Source of the DNA: Mytilus trossulus
Lineage: Eukaryota; Mollusca; Bivalvia; Mytilida; Mytilidae
Direction: 5' to 3'
Assembly: GCF_036588685.1 (NCBI RefSeq)
Contig: NC_086375.1
Span: 44,485,270-44,549,269 of the forward strand
Length of the DNA stretch: 64,000 nt
The notes under the pieces were generated by a model. That model was not told the DNA's origin, did no database searches, and worked only from the letters and a program-made list of their open reading frames with translations. The translations under genes and the position numbers were made by a program. Positions 57,635 to 64,000 of the stretch are shown here, one piece after another; position 1 is the stretch's first letter; each line of letters starts with the position of its first letter.

Positions 57635-60600
57635 CTTTAATATACAATTTAAAAATACAGATTTTCTTATAACTTTTTATAAGACCAGATAATGAATTAT
57701 ACAAGGTTTTACTTATGATACACAATTGACTAAATATTCTTAGCAGTTGATTGATTGGTGATGGTTTTAAACTGTGTCAGCACTTATGAATTTCAACAGT
57801 TTCTTAATCATAATAGAAACTGACATTTGTTTAAAAGCATTTACATTGTAATAAAACTCAAAATGTTTATATTTTTTTTCTCACAAATCTTTCCCTGATA
57901 AAGGTTGCAGAAGCCTTTTTTGATATACAGGGGAAAAATAGGATTTTAGTGATATCATTTTTTCTGCAAATCAATAACCAAGATTGATCAAAAGACAAAC
58001 AAAATGGTAAACCATTAGAGACGTGCAAATACCTATAAAACCCTTTTTTATGATGATTACTGTCTGAATACTAGTGTTAGTGTTCTCACCTTTGACATCT
58101 GACCTCTCAGATTTTTCTTCACTTTATCCCTAGGCGACCTTGGTGATTCAACTTGTTGTCTAAAATTAACTGTTTTTTGTGGATTTCTAAAATATATATT
58201 TTCTAAAGTATTATGATAGCCAATGTCTGTAATCTTATATAGCAATAACAGTGTACACTACTAGAAAATCAAATTATTTCAATATTTTTATCAATGCTAA
58301 AAATGTGACAAGAAAAACTGGTAGTTATTTGTTATCAATATTCTACTGCATCATATTTTTTAATCATATTTATCAATCTTGCATTATTGTTGGTTGTAAA
58401 AGATTTGTATTAATAAATCTGAATTTTGTTGATTTTTTTTGGTAATTTGGTATCTTATACAAAGTACACAATCAAAACTTATGCATGTCAACATATTTTG
58501 TCCATAATATACAGTGATAAATGTTTTGCAAATCAAATGAATATTATACATTGGAAGAAAACGCTTTTTTTCATTTACTTCATTCATTCATTAAATAAGA
58601 ATGTGTCTAGGAGGGCTTTTGTCTGGTGGTGATTTGTAAAGGGGTCTGTTGTTTAGGGCCTTATGTCCTAGACCCTAAACATATTTTCTATCTACATGAT
58701 ATAATACATACTGTATCTGCATATTTCTAAGTAAGCTGACAATTTCTACTAAATGTTCATCCTCATTAGTTTTCCCTGATAATTGATCCTTATGTTTCTC
58801 AAGGTATTTTGAGATTTCTGCCAAATGTTCTGGCTGTAGTACTCCTTGGAAAGAATTGCCTTTAAAGAAAATAATTTCATTATCTCAAAAAATAAATAAT
58901 TACAAATCTTTAGTAAAACAAGTTAATTGTAATGTAAATTTAATTAAGAAATAATGACATAAGATGTATGTTTCTTTACTATACGTTATTTTGATTGGCC
59001 AACAGCAATTTTGCTTCATTCTTCATTTCAAAATAAATTGCAGGAATTGTAACATACATGATGACACATGTTTCCACAATAGAGTGCACAGGTAAATAAA
59101 AGAAAACTTGATAGTAATCATGTTTTCATTGTCATAGTGAAAAAATGTAATTATTAGTATTGAATGTTTCTTTTAGTAGTTCCATAGAGTTGTTACAGCA
59201 TTAGGCATGCATACATTTTTAGAATGAAACAGTTCCGCACTTCATACAAAATTTACTTCAGCCAACACTTTTAAATCCAAATGAATTAACAAAAAGAACC
59301 ATTCAATTCTTAAGTTATCATGTTGAAAGGCAGAAATTTGACTGATTCAACACTAATAAATCTCCAAACTCAAAGAGGGCTGAAACAAATTTGCATAGGG
59401 ATGGCCAAGTTGAAATATTTTTTTTACCACAACTTTCACTTTAAGCTTATCATTTTTTTATGTTGCACACCTTCTAGCAGTGAATAATAATTCCAAGTTT
59501 CATTACCAAACTCCAAAAAGAATAAAAGTTGGAGAGTGCAACAATTTTGACCAACAGATGCATGCATTATAAAGCTGATTACTTTCAGTCTTCCCCCAAT
59601 TAAAAAGGGGGCTCTTATAATTCATGATATACATACCAACAGCTTTACTGCCCTGTGCTGTTGGTACTTTAACAGCTCTTCTGTCTGTTTCATCATGCAA
59701 TGCTGGTTTCTCCCGTAATTCTTGTATCCGTGACAATTCTCTCTGTATCTGTGCTGCTTGAGCCGTATCGTTTAAATCTAATTCTTCTACAGTTAAATAA
59801 ACAAATATTAGTTATAATTGGTGCATCAATACTTTAATAGAACACAACCTCCTAAAAAAGACCAGGATTGAAATAAAAAATGTACTAATGAAATAACTGA
59901 GATATCTTGTACTAAATTTTGTTTTTAAAACTAATTATTATGCACACCTCATTTTGTTAATGAAATAATTATTTATGCATTTTAGTTATCAATTTAAGAA
60001 AAAATGATTAATTAATAATTAAGTTTTGTACTTGAAAAATGGTTGTATTGAAAATGAAAATTGTTGAATGTTTATTAATCTTTATTAGTAAATTGTCCTA
60101 TATCAATTATACTACATTGTGTACTAAGAAATATACAATACATACCTGTTTGATCATGAGAAAATATTGATGCATGTTCATCTTGATCTATCCCTGGATC
60201 ACCAGGGGGTTTCTGTAAAAGCTGTAAAAAAATGATAACAGTTTCATTTTGTGATCATCACTTTTAAGCACCTCATTTAGGCTATTTAGTGGCAGCAAGT
60301 TTTTATTGGTGCAGGAAGCCAAAGTTCCTTAAAAAACCATTGACTTCCGATAGGAAAACTGACAATCCTAGTCAATTAGGATTGAAGTCGAGTTCATCCC
60401 ACCAGCAGGATTTGAACTCACAACCTCAGTGTTGACTGGCAAGTGGTTACAGTAGTAACTACTTGGACCTTTTGGCCACGAAGGCCCTTCTAAACTTTAA
60501 ACTTGATAATGAACATTCAATCTCCTGTTTTAATTAGCTAAGAAGGAGTCAACAAACTATTATAGCCATGTTGAAATTGTAGATTTTGTCCTGATAAATC

Positions 60601-63600
60601 TTGCTAATTATTAAAAAGGTTTTTTTTTTCATATTATAGTTTTTAAGCTAACAAATAAAAACACAAAAAAGTAAAAATCTATAACATCTATATCATTTTT
60701 ACCCTCTATTCATCCATGCACTCATTGTTTAATCTGTTATTACTGATTATTTTTTGCAATTTAAAGTCTATCTATCAAATTTTTCAATATAATAGGCAAA
60801 CATTTGAAAAATTGGTTAAAATCATCCTATAAGGGCAATATCTCCTATAAATAGTCATTCAACAGATTTATTTGCTAGGGCTTTTCTAGATAATAAACAT
60901 CCTTGTTTTAAGCCATGACCACCATGTTGGTCAACATTTAAGAGATTCACAAAGCAGAGCATCCCCTGTATGAGTCAACATAAATTCCTACCTACCATGT
61001 GTATATAATGTTGTAACTCTCCCTGTCTGTACTCATGCTCTTCAACTTTATCTGAGATCTCATTGTATTCATTGGCAAGTCTGAAAATCAGGATAAGAAA
61101 TTAAGACATGATGTATTTTTCTAAAACTTAATTTAATATCATTTAAGCCATCTATTTACAACTGTTTTATACTATTTTAAGTATAAAAACATACTTAAAG
61201 TGTAGTAAAAATGTAAATGGTGGCAATTGAAAGGTAAAATGTAACATATTTCACTAACTTGTAACTTAATGTTAAGATCATTTTGGCTATCTGTATAATA
61301 TGTTGGGGCCTTTTAGTGTACAGTATGAGTTTTTCATTGTTGAAAGCTGTACAGTGACCATGTTTATCTATGTTATTTGAGCTTTGATAGATAATTATCT
61401 AATTGGCAATCTCACCACATCTTTTTAGTAATAAATATACACTTAAAAGTGGTTAAAATATAGATGGTGGCAACTGAGAAGTTATAATGTATTTTTCTAA
61501 ACCTCAATTTAAGATCATTCTAGTCATCTGTATACATCACTAATAATATAAAGTGTAAACATATCCTTAAAATGTAGTTAAATCGCACAAACTATTTTCA
61601 CTCCAAGATAGTGAATGACCATTCCAAGCAGCAGTTATTACTTATTCTAATGCTGCAAGACATGTTACACCATTTTGGTTCAATCACATCCAGTGGCTAA
61701 TTCAGGGGAGAGGGTTTGATAATAAAAAAAATGTCATTTTTTGGCATCAATTCATCAAAAAGTAATTTGCCTCATACCACTCTGCTTTATTTCAAGTATT
61801 ACAGACAAATACTCCCCCCCCCCTTTTCCCTTTTCCATGACTCCTCACATCTACCATCAATTCTATGGAAATCTAGTCTACAACAAAGGCGCACAAATTT
61901 CTAATTTCAAAGTAAGTAACTACCTGACAGATTCATTGAGTAAAGGATCATGGTCCTGTTGTAAAGCTTGCGTTCTTGTCTGTTTAGTTGGCGGGGAGTA
62001 ACATGCTGACTGAGGTTGCTGATGAAGATGGGACATATCTGTAATTGAATACATATAAGGATGAACAAACATGACACACGAGTAAAAAAATATTGAATGT
62101 ATTCATAAATATGAACAAACATGATACAAAAGTAACAGAATATTGAACTATATTGAACTGTCAATGAATTCTACACAGTTCAGCAAAAATAATTAACAAA
62201 TATGAAAAAAAAAAAAACTATAATAATTAATCTTATGCATGATTTTTATTTTTTTAAATGTTTCTTTGTAATGATGTAATTTTTTATATAAATTTACTAA
62301 CAAAGCTTTTAAGTTATAAGCTTCAAAATAAAGGGTCCCAAAATTGTATAAATGCAAAATTTAATATATATGCACTATTCTATAGATAAATGAGGTAAAT
62401 AAAGAAGAAACATACAAAAAAAGTATAAAATAAGTCTTGACATGTTTAACCCTGCCACATTCTGTATGTATGTGCCTGTCCCAAGTCAAGAGCATGTAAT
62501 TCAGTGGTTGTCATTTGATGATGTGATACATATTTGTTTTTCATTCATTTTTTGTACATTAATTAGGCTGTTAGTTTTCTATTTTGAATTGTTTTACATT
62601 TGTCATTTCAGGGCCTTTTATAGATGACTATGAGGTATGGGCTTTGTTCATTGTTGAAGGCTGTACAATGACCTATAGTTGTAAATTTCTGTGTCATTTT
62701 ATCTCTTGTGGAGAGTTGTCTTATTGGCAATCATACCACATCTAATTGATTTTAGGATAAACTTTTTTCTTGAATAGTGATACTAATTTATATTTACCTG
62801 GGTGATGACTAGATAACTCAGAATCTGGTGGAGCTATAAAACTCTCTTGTTGTTGTGGTGGACGGATAGGCACAGCCATTCCCATTTGGCCAATGTAATC
62901 ATCCTGATGACTACTCACATGACTAGCATGTGACTTGTTTAAATCATGTGACTGATTGTCCTGTGACCTCAATGATTGTCTAAGCCAATGATCAACAGAT
63001 TCACTATAAGTTTGTCTATGAGGGTGTTGTTGACCTTGAACTTGACTTGCATTTGATTGAACATGTCCATAGTTTTGTGAATCATTTTTTAATCCAACCA
63101 CAGAAGACATCTGGCTCATATTAAGAGCATGTCCTTGACTAACAGAATCATTCCTTGACCCTGTTAAAACTGGAGGGTCAGGTCTGTTGGCATTCAGTAA
63201 CATTTGTAGATGATTATTAAATTCATCTGTTTCATCTACAGGATAACTCAGAGGAGGATGTGAATAACTCATAGCAGGACTCTGAAGCGCATGACCTTCA
63301 GAATCATTTCCTTCGGGATAACTTTCAGATACATTTTCTTGATGATAACCTTGAGATACATTTCCTTGGTGATGACTTTGAGATAAATGTCCTTGGTGAT
63401 GACCTCGAGATACATTTCCTTGGTGGTGACCTTGAGATACATTTCCTTGATGATGACCTTGAGATACATTTCCTTGGTGATGACCTTGAATTAAATTTCC
63501 TTGGTTATGACCTTGAGATATATTTCCTTGGTGATAAACTTTCTTAGGATTAGGAGAGGATGGATAAGATGCAGATTTTGTCTCCTCATGGGTACTGTAT

Positions 63601-63720
63601 GACATTTCAGGTCTCAGAGGAAGGGTCTGGTGAGGATCAGGGTAAACATCATTGTCCTGTTGGTTAGCAGGTTGTCCATTACCATATGCTGGGAAAGGCT
63701 GTGTTGTGAAGCTTGAAAGA
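57485..63720 (-). CDS. Unrecognised Gln/His-rich repeat protein, eight 3' coding exons (5' end off window)
   Basis: Joining 63720-62798, 62038-61924, 61080-60996, 60221-60146, 59786-59637, 58859-58712, 58186-58090 and 57634-57485 keeps one frame of 580 aa to TGA. All junctions are GT-AG with matching phases. I do not recognise the protein. Order: a low-complexity Ser/Pro/Gln N-terminal part; about ten HHQGNVSQG-like nonapeptides (63283-63545); a Ser/Gln/His-rich linker; then a charged, probably helical C-terminal part with TAQAAQIQRELSRIQELREK and HLAEISKYLEKHKDQL stretches, ending in a basic tail. No membrane segment or signal peptide. The short helical blocks would fit a scaffold-like cytoplasmic protein, but that is a guess. 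The exon starting at 63720 begins mid-codon, so at least one further 5' exon exists. Confidence 0.82.
57635..58089. other. Intron of the repeat-protein gene, nothing recognised
   Basis: AT-rich intronic sequence. Confidence 0.5.
58090..58186 (-). CDS. Repeat-protein gene, exon with SPRSPRDK
   Basis: 97 nt from ATATTTTAG to GTGAGAAC. Encodes NPQKTVNFRQQVESPRSPRD and KVKKNLRGQMSK, basic and proline-directed in character. Confidence 0.85.
58187..58711. other. Intron of the repeat-protein gene, nothing recognised
   Basis: The overlapping short frames on both strands have no content. Confidence 0.5.
58712..58859 (-). CDS. Repeat-protein gene, exon with a helical segment
   Basis: 148 nt from TTTAAAG to GTATGT. 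Encodes NSFQGVLQPEHLAEISKYLE followed by KHKDQLSGKTNEDEHLVEIV and SLLRNMQ. The donor was chosen so that phase 2 joins the next exon. Confidence 0.82.
58860..59636. other. Intron of the repeat-protein gene, nothing recognised
   Basis: AT-rich intronic sequence. Confidence 0.5.
59637..59786 (-). CDS. Repeat-protein gene, exon with a short coiled-coil-like stretch
   Basis: 150 nt from TTAACTGTAG to GTATGTAT. Encodes EELDLNDTAQAAQIQREL followed by SRIQELREKPALHDETDRR, then a short VPTAQGSKAV linker. Confidence 0.87.
59787..60145. other. Intron of the repeat-protein gene, nothing recognised
   Basis: AT-rich intronic sequence. Confidence 0.5.
60146..60221 (-). CDS. Repeat-protein gene, short exon
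   Basis: 76 nt from TTTTTACAG to GTATGTAT. Encodes LLQKPPGDPGIDQDEHASIF and SHDQT. A second AG six bases downstream could serve as an alternative in-frame acceptor only with loss of phase, so 60221 is preferred. Confidence 0.8.
60275..60492 (-). mobile_element. tRNA-derived SINE (bivalve type) in an intron
   Basis: On the minus strand a tRNA-like head carries a TGGCCAAAAGG A-box-like segment (about 60470-60480). A B-box-like GAGTTCAAATCC follows (about 60408-60420). The body contains CCTATCGGAAGTCAATGG and GGCTTCCTGCACCAATAAAA, which I recall from bivalve SINEs. The remainder of this intron (60222-60995) holds nothing else recognised. Confidence 0.65.
60996..61080 (-). CDS. Repeat-protein gene, exon with an acidic helical segment
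   Basis: 85 nt from GATTTTCAG to GTAGGTAG. Encodes LANEYNEISDKVEEHEYRQG and ELQHYIHM. Confidence 0.87.
61290..61430 (+). repeat. Repeat B, diverged forward copy in an intron
   Basis: GGGGCCTTTTAGTGTACAGT, TTGTTGAAAGCTGTACAGTG and TAATTGGCAATCTCACCACA. The rest of the intron (61081-61923) shows only a C run (61813-61822) and nothing else recognised. Confidence 0.65.
61924..62038 (-). CDS. Repeat-protein gene, exon 2 of those visible
   Basis: 115 nt from TTCAATTACAG to GTAGTTAC. Encodes MSHLHQQPQSACYSPPTKQT and RTQALQQDHDPLLNESV. Confidence 0.87.
62430..62745 (+). repeat. Repeat B, forward copy in an intron
   Basis: CATGTTTAACCCTGCCACAT, TTAGGCTGTTAGTTTTCTAT, TTGTTGAAGGCTGTACAATG and TTGGCAATCATACCACATCT. 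Ends 53 bp from the donor of the large exon. Confidence 0.8.
62798..63720 (-). CDS. Repeat-protein gene, large exon with nonapeptide repeats
   Basis: 923 nt from CTTTTTTCAG to GTAAATAT. Codons before the acceptor that extend the open frame upstream to 63737 are intronic. Encodes the Ser/Pro/Gln-rich start, the nonapeptide array and a Ser/His/Gln-rich linker ending DSELSSHHPG. Confidence 0.88.
63283..63545 (-). repeat. 27-bp coding minisatellite (HHQGNVSQG repeats)
   Basis: About ten 27-bp units, on plus reading like CATTTCCTTGGTGATGACCT plus TGAGATA. The central units are nearly identical and the outer ones diverged (SYPEGNDSE at one end, HNQGNLIQG at the other). A second minus-strand frame (63269-63469) is also open through the array; I treat it as a shadow. 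Confidence 0.92.
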
Positions 63721-64000
63721 CTGAAAAAAGACAGCATAGTTCAAACAGTACAGTGAATAAAGGATATATGTTTGTTTACACGGGACTCCAAGAATTCTCA
63801 ACATGAAAGCAATAAAGCAATGCACAGAGGGAGGCTAGAAGAGAAAGGATAATTGAAACATGCTTTCAAGGTCAGATGTGTTATCACATTTTTGATGTAC
63901 ATATAAAGAGTCTAGTACTTTCCTTAATATACTTAAGTCAAATAAATTCACAACTAACTATAATATAAATCCTGTTGGCGCCATGTGTTGCAACTATAAT
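63721..64000. other. Intron upstream of the large exon
   Basis: No further exon of the minus-strand gene was recognised before the window end. Confidence 0.4.

Noticed and set aside
63269-63469. Second open frame (MYLKV repeats) on the minus strand
   Set aside because: It is the off-frame reading of the 27-bp coding minisatellite; the HHQGNVSQG frame continues through spliced exons and this one does not.
1-64000. CRISPR arrays, operons or bacterial-type systems
   Set aside because: The window is clearly animal DNA with spliceosomal introns and snRNA genes; the direct repeats seen are satellites or transposon ends without spacer architecture.

Overview
The window is eukaryotic, AT-rich, intron-rich DNA that is about three quarters repeats and intergenic sequence. 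Dispersed repeats with a GACGAAACGCGCGTCT core, which I recall from Mytilus sequences, suggest a marine mussel (Mytilus or a close bivalve). The species is an inference, not something read directly.

Layout. 0-9.7 kb: repeats, one U5 spliceosomal snRNA gene (6213-6333, +) with its upstream promoter, and a reverse-transcriptase fragment inserted in a 42-bp tandem array. 9.775-19.431 kb (-): a complete five-coding-exon SLC16/monocarboxylate-transporter-like gene (here MCT-A, 542 aa assembled by splicing). Its introns carry a 5'-truncated LINE and a 1.6-kb foldback. 19.4-40.3 kb: a long stretch without protein genes, with foldback and MITE-like elements, a second U5 snRNA gene (26906-27026, +), degenerate retroelements and two tandem-repeat arrays. 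40.324-47.064 kb (+): a second, divergently oriented SLC16-like gene (MCT-B, 495 aa) with the same exon architecture as MCT-A, including an identically sized 51-nt exon. 47-57 kb: retroelement and dispersed-repeat remnants. 57.485-63.720 kb (-): the last eight coding exons (580 aa) of a gene I do not recognise. It encodes a polar, Gln/His-rich protein with about ten copies of a nine-residue HHQGNVSQG-like repeat and a short charged, helical-looking C-terminal part; its 5' end lies outside the window.

How the parts relate. MCT-A and MCT-B are head-to-head paralogues, presumably plasma-membrane carriers of small carboxylates or related solutes; substrate cannot be read from the sequence. The two U5 genes are 118/121 identical and keep proximal and distal promoter blocks at identical distances. 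Both should therefore be RNA polymerase II snRNA transcription units, although copy 1 has two stem mismatches. Nothing here looks like an organised defence or biosynthetic system. The most unusual material is the paired U5 genes, the parallel exon structure of the transporter pair, the long inverted repeats (one ends 57 bp from an exon), the nested LINE insertion with a clear target-site duplication, and the nine-residue repeat protein.
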